A stretch of 64,000 nucleotides of DNA from Poa pratensis (lineage: Eukaryota > Streptophyta > Magnoliopsida > Poales > Poaceae). Each line of letters opens with the position of its first letter. The first letter of the stretch is position 1. The notes under the pieces are model-generated. The model was not told the DNA's origin. It saw nothing but the letters and a program-made list of their open reading frames with translations, and did no database searches. The translations under genes were made by a program, and so were the position numbers. Of this stretch, positions 45,019 to 56,130 are shown one piece after another. Location of the stretch: positions 22,277,711 through 22,341,710 of the forward strand of contig CAMZMU010000111.1 in NCBI GenBank assembly GCA_947311845.1, in the 5' to 3' direction.

Positions 45019-46290
45019 ATGAATCCACCGATCACTCGCTACGGGAAGGTGCTCGCACATGGCACGACCTATCTCAATGTCATCTACACGAACGACAGCG
45101 CCAAGGTGCCGGATTTTCTTTCCGATTTCGAGTATTGGCTTGAAGAGGAGGAAGACAAGTTCATGGGCCTTGATCTCGAGTACACGGCCAATCAAATAGA
45201 TGTTGCCATCATCCAACTTTGTTTCAAAAAACATGTCATGGTCTTCCAGTGGGAAGGTAATACGAAACTTGTCATAGTTTTAATTGGGGCTTTTCTTTGA
45301 TTAATTCATAGGATAGGAAAATTGCATAGGATAGCAACATGTCCATTTGAATCCTATGGGAAAAAGCAATTCCTCTTTGATTGTAGTGAAATAATTTTCC
45401 TTGTAGTTGCATATTGGCCATCGTGGGAGAACATGTCATAGTTAATTTAGGGGCTTCTTTTGATTCATAGGATAGGAAAATTCCATAGGATAGCAACATG
45501 TCCATTTGAATCCTATGGGAAGAGCAATTCCTCTTTGATTGTAGTGAAAGAATTTTCCTTATAGTTGCATATTGGCCATCGTGGGAGAACATGTCATAGT
45601 TAATTTAGGGGCTTCTTATTATACTTGTTCTAAATTATACTTGTTATGATTCTTATTATACTTGTCGTTATGATTCTTATTATACTTGTTCTAAATTATA
45701 CTTGTTATGATTCTTATTATACTTGTGCCGAAATATACTTGTTATGAATCTTATTATACTTGTGCCGAAATATACTTGTTATGATTCTTATTATACTTGT
45801 GCTGAAATATACTTGTTGCAGCAGTATTTAACATTTGTTCCATTTTGTTGTTACAGTAGTGACAAGCACTGTCCAATACTCATGGATTTCCTTCACAGCG
45901 GCATACATTTTGCTAGCGTTGATATAACGAATGACAAGATCAAGATGAGGCGCACCTGAGGTCTTGAGATACCAGCTGCCTGCCACATTGATCTCCAGGG
46001 CAAGTTCAGGCTTCAGCACTACAAGACTGGAATGGCTGATATGACAGCCGCCGTGATCAACGAGGAGTACGCTGATATGAAGACAAAATTCCCCCAAGTA
46101 TCAGCACAAATTCTAGGAGAAGACCCCACTTGACGCTATCAACATTGAGTATGCAGCAATAGATGTGTACGTTGCATACAAGGTGTACCGCAGGATTGGA
46201 ATCATCAACTATGGGCAGCGTCACCTCGTACCGCCACCAATGCCCCATGGGTCTCCTGCTTGGGGGTATTCTGATCCGGAGGACGAGTAG
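45019..46290 (+). pseudogene. DEDDy 3'-5' exonuclease remnant, CACTA element 2
   Basis: This is the counterpart of the intact exonuclease in element 1. Exon 1 (45019 to about 45256) reads FMGLDLEYTANQIDVAIIQL, with the same Asp52 and Glu54. After an intron full of tandem repeats the reading resumes at about 45857 with KHCPILMDFL and SVDITNDKIKM. A TGA then replaces the conserved Trp near 45956. Frameshifts near 45990 and 46110 follow. The last exon part restores the Exo III block EYAAIDVYVAYKVY and ends at 46290 with an additional C-terminal tail (GSPAWGYSDPEDE) absent from element 1. It is clearly non-functional as read, but it shows that position, strand and intron are shared. Confidence 0.88.
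45270..45830. repeat. Tandem repeats in the exonuclease intron (element 2)
   Basis: Two copies of a unit of about 155 bp (ATTCATAGGATAGGAAAATT ... GTCCATTTGAATCCTATGGG ... GTGGGAGAACATGTCATAG) are followed by about five copies of a 36-40 bp unit built on ATTATACTTGTGCCGAAATA. The first unit shares words with the intron repeats of element 1. Confidence 0.9.
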
Positions 46291-46842
46291 TGTTTGCAAT
46301 GGCGAACACTTTTATCTCTATTATTATGTAGTGCTTGGGGGTCTCTCCTGATCCAGACGAGTAGTGTTTGCAATGGCGAACACTTTTATCTCTATTATTA
46401 TGTAGTGCTTGGGGGTCTTCAATTATGCAGTACTTTCTGTAATGGATATCTGAACTATTATTTCTATTAATTATGTCCCTGTTTAAGTATGATGTGAGCA
46501 AGCTTTCTGAAGCATTGTGATGTATGTGCTGACTTTTTTTGTTCTTTGAATTCAGAACTATTAGTACTTAATCATTAATGTTTATGTTAACATAGGTTTG
46601 GATTTAAAGATATGAATTTATCCATATTAAATTGAAAATGGCAATAATAATGTAAAATTCATTTTTTGTTATTTGTTAACAATTATTATTACTTAATCAT
46701 TAATATTTATGCAAAAGATGATATGGACACAATATTTAGATTCCTATCATTTTTCTGATCGATTTATATATTATTTGTCGAATTTCGATTTACGGATTTA
46801 AAGATATGAATTTATCCATATTAAATTGAAAATGACGGTCGT
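46291..46842. other. Spacer between exonuclease remnant and internal palindromes
   Basis: A partial duplicate of about 70 bp occurs at 46285-46415 (GTAGTGTTTGCAATGGCGAA twice). The rest is AT-rich with ATGAATTTATCCATATTAAA repeated near 46611 and 46807. No gene is seen. Confidence 0.6.
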
Positions 46843-47003
46843 AGGGAACCCTATACGAACCGGGACTAAAGGTCCGTGGCAGGGCAGCCGCAGAGGGGGG
46901 GGGGGGGTCCGCGCGAGACCTCTAGTCCCGGCTCGTATCACGAACCGGGACTAGTGATAGACTTCTAGTGCCGGCTCGTACAACGAGCGGGACTAAAGGT
47001 TCC
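46843..47003. repeat. Internal GGGACTAAA palindromes, inner side of the exonuclease remnant
   Basis: Three units, including CTCTAGTCCCGGCTCGTATC with ACGAACCGGGACTAG, lie between exonuclease and transposase. Their position matches 15006-15091 of element 1. A G-run of 12-13 bases interrupts the cluster. Confidence 0.88.
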
Positions 47004-47634
47004 CCTGTATATCATCTCTTCCACCTGAGCCAGCTCTCCATTTTTGAGCTCGACCCACATCTCCATTTTTTCACTCTCCAAAGCTCAATTTGATCCTCAT
47101 TTTTCTCCACTATTTATCAATATTGGCGGCACCCATCTATCCAAGGTTAGCAACATCATCATTTCTTCTGGCGTTGCTAATTTAGCTCATTTCATTACTA
47201 GTTTAGCTCATTTCATTTTTCTAGTGCTAGCTAGGTGTTTGATGAAATGCCTAAGTAGGGGATTTCATTTGTTTTATGTGCTCAAACTAAATTATGATTT
47301 GTGGGTTTTAGTGTCGTTCCGTCCCCGTCCTCACCGCCGTCGATGCCCGCGCCGTCCCGTCACCGGCACCATCTCGGTGAGCCTCTTGTTTTTATCTTTT
47401 ATTTTAAAAAATCTTAGTTGTAGGATTTAGATGCATTATTATTACTTGTATAATTTTCTTAGTTGTATAATTTTTTTTATATATAGTGCCATGGTTTTGA
47501 CATCTGTCCACACCGGCTCTCGTCCGCTCTATTATTCGGATGTGGTATGATTGTTTGTTATAACTATATATTGTTTCATTTCGTGTTTATGACAATTATG
47601 CCGACCAACTTGACATAGATATATTTTTATCTAG

Positions 47635-47951
47635 GAGGTAGTTGAACCGGAAATTCCAACCGACCCTATTGTCGAGTTTTTTGAAAAAGAAAACAATGAT
47701 TTGAAAGCAAAATTGAAAAGAAGTGAAGATCTTCGTCTCCAATGCTTAGAAGAGAAGATGAAATTGGAGTTGAAGCTTGCCGACGTCGTCGGTGATCACG
47801 AGATCAAGATGGATGCAATGCGCTTGAAGCTTAAAAAGATTAGAAAATATGCCATTAATCAAGAGGCTTGGTATCATTATGATGTTGGTTCAATAATTAC
47901 CTTATTGCGATTTTGATCGCATTTGTTGTTGGATTTAAATTCTTTAGATAG
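47635..47951 (+). pseudogene. Coiled-coil and membrane-anchor ORF of CACTA element 2, frameshifted
   Basis: An exon after a TATCTAG acceptor reads EVVEPEIPTDPIVEFFEKEN, then a Lys/Glu/Leu-rich heptad stretch (LKAKLKRSEDLRL, EEKMKLELKLADVV). This ends in EAWYHYDVGSII. A one-base shift near 47904 separates this from IAILIAFVVGFKFFR, a plausible single membrane helix, with a stop at 47949-47951. I recall similar coiled-coil plus C-terminal hydrophobic proteins recurring in Triticeae repeat annotations, but I cannot name a family. Upstream exons may lie at 47300-47380 and about 47489-47545. No counterpart is visible in element 1. Confidence 0.65.
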
Positions 47952-48157
47952 TTGTATGTTAGTTTCAATTAATGTATGTTTTATGAGAACTATGTATTAC
48001 ATTTGGTCACTACTCTACTTTGGTTTTAATGTGGTGAACTTGTATTAATGAATTTGGTCAGTTCTCTATTCTATTCATGATGTAGTGTGTAATTGGTCGA
48101 TTATGTTCGTTTACCGTAATGGGTTTTAGCGGTGATTGCGTTTGATATACTTATATA

Positions 48158-51100
48158 ATGCAGATGAGCCATCCATGGATGTACGCTGACCGACGCTCTA
48201 ACGAGTACATTCAAGGCGTGCGTTCTTTTATCGATGTGGCTGAGGCAAACACGCGGAATGGTTTTATGTGTTGTCCATGCCGTAACTGTCGGAATGAGAA
48301 GGATTACTCTTCCTCAAGAACCCTTCACATCCACCTGATTCAGTTCGTTTCATGTCCGGCTATAATTGTTGGACCAAGCACGGAGAAAGAGGGGTTATAA
48401 TGGAAGACAATGAAGAAGAAGAGGATCATGACAACTATCCTACGTTCCCTGAACACGGTGGTACTACAATGGGGGAAGACGAAGCTGAAGAAGAGCCCAT
48501 TGTTGATGAGCCCGATGATGATCTTCGTCGGGCCATTCATGATGCACAGATAAACTGCGAAAGTGAAAACGAGAGGTTGAAGTTGGAGCGCATGTTAGAG
48601 GATCACAGAAAATTGTTGTACCCAAATTGCGAAGATGGGCAGAAAAAGCTGGGTACCACACTGGAATTGCTGCAATGGAAGGCAGAGAATGGTCTATCTG
48701 ACAAGGGATTTGAAAACTTGCTGAAAATATTAAAGAAGATGCTTCCAAGAGATAACGTATTGCCCCACAGTACGTACGAAGCAAAAAGATTGTCTGCCCT
48801 CTAGGATTAGAGGTGCAGAAGATACATGCATGTATCAATGACTGCATCCTCTACCGCGGTGAGGAGAACGAGAATTTGAATGCATGCCCGGTATGCGGTG
48901 CATTGCGGTATAAGATCAGGCGAGATGACCCTGGTGATGTTGAGGACGAGCCGCGCCCCAGGAAGAGGGTTCCTGCCAAGGTGATGTGGTATGCTCCTAT
49001 AATACCACGGTTGAAACGTTTGTTCCAAAACAAAGAGCATGCCAAGTTGTTGCGATGGCACAAAGAAGACCGTAAGAAAGACGTGATGCTGAGACACCCC
49101 GCTGATGGGTCGCAGTGGAGAAAAATCGACAGAGAGTTCCCGACATTTTCAGATGACGCAAGGAACTTAAGATTTGGTCTAAGTACAGATGGCTTTAATC
49201 CTTTCGGGGAGCAGAGCTCCAGTCATAGCACCTGGCCTGTGACTCTATGTATCTATAACCTTCCTCCTTGGTTGTGCATGAAGCGGAAGTTCATTATGAT
49301 GCCAGTGCTCATCCAAGGCAACCCGGCAACGACATTGATGTGTACCTGAGACCATTGGTTGAAGAACTTTTACAGTTGTGGCGTGAAGAAGGTGTACGTG
49401 TGTGGGATGAGCACGAACAAAAGGAATTTGACCTACGAGCGTTGTTGTTTGTAACCATCAATGATTGGCCTGCTCTTAGTAACATTTCAGGACAGTCAAA
49501 CAAGGGATAAATGCATGCACGCACTGTTTAGGTCAGACTGAAAGTATACATTTAGGTAACAAGAATGTGTACCCGGGGCATCGTCGATTTCTTCCAAAAA
49601 GCATCCCGTCAGAAAGAAAGGCAAGCATTTCAAAGGTGAGGCAGATCACCGGACGAAGCCTACCTGCCCTACTGGTGATGATATATATGACATGGTCAAG
49701 GATTTAAAAGTAATCTTTGAAAGGGTCCTGGCGGACTATCTGTTCCGAATGACGCTGACTATCACGTACCCATGTGGAAGAAGAAATCTATATTTTGGGA
49801 GCTACCCTATTGGAAAATCCTAGAGGTTCGCTCTGCAATCGACGTGATGCACGTGACGAAAAATCTTTGTGTGAACCTGCTAAGCTTCTTGGGCGTGTAT
49901 GGGAAAACGAAAGATACACCGGAATCACGGCAGGACCACCAACGTATGCACGAACGAGACGACCTGCATCCAGAGAAGTATCAAGGTCTTGCCAGCTACG
50001 CTCTTACCAAAGAAGAGAAGGAGATCTTTTTTGAAGTTTTGAGCAATATCAAGGTCCCGTCCGGCTTCTCGTCGAATATAAAGGTAATAATAAATATGAC
50101 AGAGAAAAAGTTCCAAAACCTAAAGTCTCATGACTGCCACGTGATTATGACACAATTATTTCTGGTTGCATTGAGGGGTCTTCTACCGGAAAATATTCGA
50201 GTACCCATTGTGAAGCTATGTGCATTCCTCATGCAATTTCTCAGAAGGTAATCAATCCAAAAACTCTACAAAGTTTACAGAAGGATGTGGTCCAATGTCT
50301 TGTCAGATTCGAGTTGGTGTTCCCACCAACCTTCTTCAATATTATGACGCACTCATAGTTCACCTAGTCGAAGAGATTAGGATTCTCGGTCCTGTATTTC
50401 TACACAATATGTTCCCCTTTGAGAGGTTCATGGGAGTCTTAAAGAAATATGTTCATAATCGTGCTAGGCCAGAAGGAAGCATTGTGAAGGGCTATGGAAC
50501 AGAGGAGGTCATTGAGTTTTGTGTTGACTTTATTCCTGACCTTAATCCGATCGGTGTTCCTCAATCGCGCCATGAGGGGAGACTGCGTGGAAAAGGCACG
50601 CTAGGAAAGAAAGCAACAATATGTATAGACGGACATTCTTTCACTCAAGCACACTACACAGTTCTACATAATTCCAGCTTGGTGGCTCCATATATCGAGG
50701 AACACAAGAATATGTTACGCTCAAAATACCCGGAGCAACGTGAAGATTGGATTGATGGAGAACACGTGAAGACTTTCGGCGGTTGGTTGCAAACACGTCT
50801 CATTAATGACACCGTAGTTGGAGAAGAGCTATACTTGTTGGCCAAGCAACCATCTTCGACTATATTTACTTTCCAAGGGTTCGAGATAAATGGGAATACA
50901 TTTTACACAGCCGCCCAAGATAAAAAGAGCACCAACCAAAACAGTGGTGTCCGCTTTGACGCAACAACAACAATGGGCAAAAGGACACATATTATGGTTA
51001 CATAGAGCAGATATGGGAACTTGACTATGGACCTTCTTTTAAGGATCCTTTCTTCTGGTGCAAATGGTTCAACCTGTCAGGCGGGGTAGAGATAGACCCG

Positions 51101-51436
51101 CGGTACGGAATGACTACAGTGGATCTCAAGAATCTTGGGTACGACACCGAACCATTCGTCCTAGCCAGTCAAGTGGCTCAGGTTTTCTATGTGAAGGACA
51201 TGTCTACGAAACTGAAAAAAAGAAAAGATAAGCAAGTGAATACATCATACGATGAGCCAAAGCGCCACATAGTTCTTTCAGGGAAAAGAAACATCGTGGG
51301 AGTGGAGGACAAGACAGACATGTCAGAAGATTACAATAAGTTTCATGAAATTCCGCCCTTCAGAGTGAAAACTGACCCAAGCATCGTGTACGACACTAGA
51401 GACGGATGTTGTTGGCGATGTGTAATAATGTATTAA
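48158..51436 (+). pseudogene. TNP2-type CACTA transposase remnant, element 2
   Basis: This is the homologue of the element 1 transposase, starting MQMSHPWMYADRRSNEYIQG. It has the same FMCCPCRNCRN block, acidic linker, ACPVCGALRYKIRRDDPGD, FGLSTDGFNPFGEQ, GNDIDVYLRPLVEELLQLW, SAIDVMHVTKNLCVN, GPVFLHNMFPFERFMGVLKK and IWELDYGPSF blocks. Disruptions include a frameshift near 48345, a stop near 48802, a deletion and frameshift near 49316, a stop after NKG at about 49508, a gap near 49560-49760, and frameshifts near 50250 and 50985. The C-terminus diverges after KTDPSI near 51390. No functional transposase is possible. Confidence 0.92.
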
Positions 51437-51457
51437 ACATTTTAAGCTTTAGTCAAG

Positions 51458-53669
51458 GCGGCCCATCTCAGCGAAGAAGCAGCGTGGCTTCCACGGGGCT
51501 CGGTGCTGATGAGTCACCGACGGATCGCTACCCCGTGGATTATATCAATGAGAAGACAAGTTGTGAGCTACATGTGCCAGTGAGGAACTTATCCTTGAAG
51601 GCGGCGGACGGCTATGCTTTAACTTATGAATCTACAGCACTAGTCCCAATTTCAGATGGCTATGCTCGTGTCGGCGTGGATCAAATTTGTCCAGGATATG
51701 AATCACTGGAGCTTGACATCCCTGGAAGTGATGATGTGAGGACACTAGGAGACGTCGAGGGTGGTATCATTCTATGGCGCAAGAAATGCATCGTGTTTCC
51801 AGGCTGGGCGCCAAGGCCACCATCGTCTCCTCCGAGTCGCGATTCACCACCTCCAGGTCCACATGATGACGACAGGGACGACGACCAGCACAACACAAGT
51901 CCACATGATGACGATCAGCCGACTCCGCCGCCGCGTCAGCCGACTCCACAGCCATTTCCGCCGCCTCCGCCCACTAATAAGCAGGGTCAGGGCCAAAAGA
52001 GGAAGCAGCAGTACACCGTTTCGTCGATGGGTTTCCGACACGGACCCCGACAGGAGCCCCTCCCAAAAGTACCGAAGGTTCCTCCCCCGAGAGCTTACGA
52101 CAAGACTGTAGAGGAAAATGCCGCGATCGTGCAAGCCGAGGTGAAAAGACAGCTTGCACCGAGAAAACCCGAGCCAAAGGAAATATTTACGCCAAAGCAG
52201 CAAAATTGGGCTAAGGACTTTCTTGAGCATCCATCGCAAACTGAGATAAATAGGCCACATGACTATTTACGCTGTATAAGAAGAGTTCGCTCCCACACGA
52301 CGACAAGTAGTACTGCCAGCGGGAAAAGAGACGTTGCCCAGCTCGGAGAACAAGCAAAACAGTCGATCTCCCTGCTCAAGGTGTTACCCACTGATCATCA
52401 GGGCTCCGCGGCGGACATTGGTTTATCCGACGCGGCGAAATTTGCTGCAGAAGCTGGTATTACACTTTCTCAACTTGAAAGCGAACATATCCCTATTTTG
52501 GATGTACAAGTATGGAAATGGGAATACGGGAAGTCTCTGCTGCCACCTGATCAGATCGAGCTTCTACCAACACAAATGCGAAAACTGCATAAGTGGTACT
52601 TGGAAGTCACAAAGGTAAATCGAGAAGTTATCCTTGAGAAAGTTACAGAAGAACATTACATAGGTGAAGACCAGGTAAAAATTTATCTTGAAGAACTCTA
52701 TCAGTTATACAAGCTTGACGCCCTCGACTTGAGTATCATCAGTACCTATAGCCTGCAAGTGATTCAATTCATTTATTTCTAAAATAAATTCTCTAGCTCA
52801 GCTCGGTCATTGCATGTAGTAATTATGCTCACTACGCTATTTATGCAGAATGAAGAGTGACGAATGTGAAAGAAAAGCAATCTTTGACATTGGGTTCATT
52901 GACCCAAAATGAGTTAATGAGGACTTGCTACGGCACTTCGCCAAGGAAACGGAGAACAACTTGCTAAGTTTCATACATAGGCAATATTATAAAAAGAAGA
53001 TACTGTTTCCTTACAACTTCGGGTAAGAGTATTACTGTCTTGTACATATTAAATTTTGGTTACTCGATTTTAGTGTAACTGATGAGTTACTGATGTATAT
53101 AAACATGCGCAGCTTCCATTACATTCTGCTAATCATTGAAGTTGACTCTGCAAGAGTTGAAATCTTAGACTCATTGACATATCCCGAAGAGAAGTACCAA
53201 AACATTTTAGATGCGCTCCAAAGGTATTTTCAATCATTATCACACTATATCAGTCTCTTTTGTTCATTTCCTGGGATATCAAGTAACTAATAACTCATTT
53301 ATTTATTTTTTTACCGGGCAGGGTTTGGAAATCCTTCAGAAAGAGGACAACTGGTGAGTTCAAAGAGGAGCTTAGTTTTTATCATATCAACTGCGAGAGG
53401 CAGCCACCGGGGACCAATTTGTGTGCATACTTGTTTGCGAGTGGATTCGCGGGAGGTCAGTGAGTGGAATGATCAGACATGGATAGAAGTACGTGAACAA
53501 ATATATTCACAATTCTATTTTATTACCATCAATTGTGTTGAGTGTCATTCAGATTGATATTCATATTGATCTCCTTCTTTTATAGTGTGATAGAACGCGG
53601 AGGAAGCTGCAAAACAAGGAGCGCTTTCTACCAATTCAAGAGGAAATTGCGGATTTTTGAATGACCATG
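51458..53669 (+). pseudogene. CACTA element 2 second ORF: DUF8039-like and Ulp1-like, N-terminus deleted
   Basis: The long exon 51458 to about 52759 begins at GGPSQRRSSV after a CAAG acceptor. It carries the DUF8039-like block (CELHVPVRNLSLKAADGYAL, ELDIPGSDDVRTLGDVEGGI), an Asp/Pro-rich linker, a DVAQLGEQAKQSISLLKVL block and an LHKWYLEV block. The 458-codon open frame that includes it starts in the wrong place, because its first 15 codons are transposase 3' sequence joined by a deletion. The donor after TYSL is GC instead of GT. The Ulp1 exons (52849-53022, 53113-53223, 53322-53489, about 53587-53669) keep His in FHYILLIIEV, Asp in EILDSL, and Gln and Cys in CERQPPGTNLCAY. A stop after IDPK and frameshifts after CAY and near 53660 inactivate them. 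Confidence 0.85.
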
Positions 53670-53700
53670 TCATAAACCCAAAGGGAAGATACAATTGCAC

Positions 53701-53904
53701 CGAATAGACGGGTTCTAGTCCCGGTTATGATCTCCATGTAATCGAATAGACGGGCTCTAATCCCGGTTATGATCTCCATGTAATCGAATAGACGGGCTCT
53801 AGTCCCGGTTATAATCTCCATGTAATTGAATATACGGGCTCTAGTCCCCGTTATGATCTCTATGTAATCAAATAGACAGGCTCGAGTCCCGGTTGTGGTC
53901 TCCA
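53701..53904. repeat. 42-bp tandem repeat array
   Basis: Four full units and a partial fifth start at 53701, 53743, 53785, 53827 and 53869. The unit contains CGAATAGACGGGCTCTAGTC and GGTTATGATCTCCATGTAAT. The period is a multiple of three, so the minus strand stays open as a 14-residue repeat. Element 1 has a single unit in the same place (about 3964-4005). Confidence 0.93.
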
Positions 53905-54082
53905 TAAAGAATAAAGTATATTTTTATTAGATAGATATTTCAATTATGAACATTTTGATATGCTATATGTATTTTTCTGATTTGTAATTAATTAACTATA
54001 TATTTTGCAAAATTGATTACAGTTTTAAATATTCAATAAGGCGGGAATACAAAAAATCCAGAGGCTGCCACGTGGGGGAATC

Positions 54083-54246
54083 TCTAGTCCCGGGTCGAAT
54101 TACGAACCGGGACTAGAGGTCCTCGACCACGCGCTGCCAGAGGGCCCACTTGGGGACATCTTTTGTCCCGATTCGACTGTCCCGGGTGAGCAGTCGGGAC
54201 TAGAGGCCCTCCCCACCCGGTATTAAATGTCCGGTTTCTACTAGTG
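54083..54246. repeat. CACTA element 2, right terminal and subterminal repeats
   Basis: Units such as CTCTAGTCCCGGGTCGAATT with ACGAACCGGGACTAGAGG are followed by the terminus complementary to CACTAGTAGAAACC. Confidence 0.92.
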
Positions 54247-54249
54247 GTA

Positions 54250-56130
54250 TAGCTTCATTGGCGTTAATACATACTGGGAGATCGCACCCACTGTTTTCGT
54301 AGTGCCACATTATGCAGCTGGGACCTGGGAGGCTGCCATGCCTGGGCGGCGTGGTGAGATATAAAATGGGAGGGTGATTCATTCCACAAGTAGCAAAGCC
54401 GATATACCTTCCCGTCCTACAACGTGCGCTCTACCACCTCCAGCGGCTCCTGGCCATACTTATACAGAGTGTAGAGATATGAACTGAAATACACACGAAA
54501 TATATATGCTTTTGATTATTGATAGAGCACATACTTACAACTGGGGATTGGGATTGGGAGGTCTCCGAGATATCTTGAAAACAACATTTGCTTGATCAGA
54601 GATGCTGCAACGACGAGTTGAAAGTGTTACAATTGCTATGGCGAGTTGCCTGCGTGTAATTTTTTCCTGAGCCGAGCAGAATGTGATTGCTGGAGTACTG
54701 TGTAGGTGTTATCATATTCTAACCAATCAGTGTATTTTCGTGAATTAATTAAGTACTTATGGCAGCAACGAAACATACTTAAGGACAATGAATCGCAGTC
54801 TTCATAAATGTTTTGAGACACAGTGACCCCTGGCTCTCGTCCGCTCATCGGGAGCCCTCTTCTGCCTCCTCTCTCCGGCACCTTGCTGTCTCCAGTGGGG
54901 TTGCCTAGGCAAAGCCTGGCTGGTGTGGTGCCGTATCGGCGGGCCCTTTTAGTGGCGCGGAGGCGTTGCATCTCGTCGTCGGATCGGAGTTGGCTTGGTC
55001 GATGGTGATGCCTGCAGTGGGTTTCTGACGGCCGTGCGGGGGTGGACCGATGTGGTGAGGCTAGCATGTGATTTGCGTGGCAAGGAAGCCCGGCCGGGCG
55101 ACAAACCCTGGGTTGGCGGCGATGGCAGTGGTTGTTGCTGCAGTTGGGGAAGGCAGATGGTCTCAGCCCTAGCTGCCTTGACATCGGTCATGCTGTGGTG
55201 TTCGGCTCTACGGAACGAGACGCAATCCAGAGCTGCACGCCACGCTCCGCCTGTCGCCGTCTGCCGAGCGGAGTTTACCCATTTTGTTGCGGTGCATACC
55301 CCTTGGCACCCCCCACGTTGTGGGCGGGATAGAGGGGAGATGGGTGCGCGGGAACTATGATTTTGCTCGGGCACCTCCCTAGGAGCGATGCTAGCTAGCT
55401 CTGATATATGTAGAGTAATAAAATAAAAAGAAGTGATAGGTATTGTTATTTTATTCTTTCAAAAAGGGTTTTATTCACGGAGCATTTCAGTTTTTATGTG
55501 TAAATGTATGTATGATCAAGGTTTAATCAGAACGAAAGTCTTTTTTTTTTCCGAAAAGGGAAGATATCTCAGCCTCTATATCAACTGATGCACACAGCCC
55601 ACATGGCATATCTTCTTGCCGACTACTTTTCTTTAGATGAACTTTGCAACAAATGCAGGCTAGTCAAAATCTTGCTCGTGTTGCCAGCTTATATTGTATC
55701 ATGCATATATCTTCATTACTCATTGAAATCACATCATCTGTTTTGGCAGTGAGTGTTTCGTACCACATCGTACTACTAGAGGTGCGGGGCATGGTGAGGC
55801 TACAAAATGTCGGGGTGGCATCCCTCCACAACTCATAAGTCCTTCACGCTGAAACTCGGCATCGCTCTTTTTTGTGGCATAGAGAGTATAGTAGAAATGG
55901 ACATTTGGAAATTACTTATTTTTTCTAGAACATTTGGAAATTACTGCATATTCACAAACGGTAGAGCATGTTCTAGGACTGGGAGGTTTCTGGAATACAT
56001 TCAAAGCTGCTATGCCAAAAGTGTCGTTGTGACTTCTCCTAAACGTCAGCGTCACTAAGAACAAATCTCTAAAACTTCTTCTTATTTAATGAAAATGGCA
56101 AGTCTTTTGCCTCGTTTCAAAAAAATAAAC
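54250..56130. other. Intergenic repeat remnants
   Basis: A TATAAAA box in a promoter-like context lies at about 54360, and a weakly similar block (GGTGAGGCTACAAAATG) at 55792, but no gene follows either. The GC-rich segment 54830-55370 has open frames without domains. The T-run at 55541-55550 followed by CCGAAAAGGGAAGATATCTC resembles the reversed end of a LINE. AATGAAAATGGCAAGTCTTT with an A-run at about 56118 resembles a forward LINE end. All are fragments. Confidence 0.45.

Larger units (their letters stand above)
44564..54246 (+). mobile_element. CACTA (En/Spm) transposon, element 2
   Basis: This is a 9.7-kb element with 13-bp perfect terminal inverted repeats CACTAGTAGAAAC and the 3-bp duplication GTA (44561-44563, 54247-54249). 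Genes lie on the plus strand in the order exonuclease remnant, coiled-coil ORF, TNP2 transposase remnant and second-ORF remnant with Ulp1 domain. It is a close relative of element 1 in opposite orientation: gene order, palindromes and protein words correspond throughout. All genes are broken, and the Transposase_24 part of the second ORF has been deleted, so it is a dead element. Confidence 0.95.

Noticed and set aside
51406..51457. Start of the 458-codon frame as a true N-terminus
   Set aside because: These codons are transposase 3' sequence and intron joined by a deletion; the homologous protein begins elsewhere.
54949..55374. 141-codon minus-strand open frame
   Set aside because: Low-complexity Arg/Pro/Thr translation, open also on the plus strand, next to a LINE-like tail.
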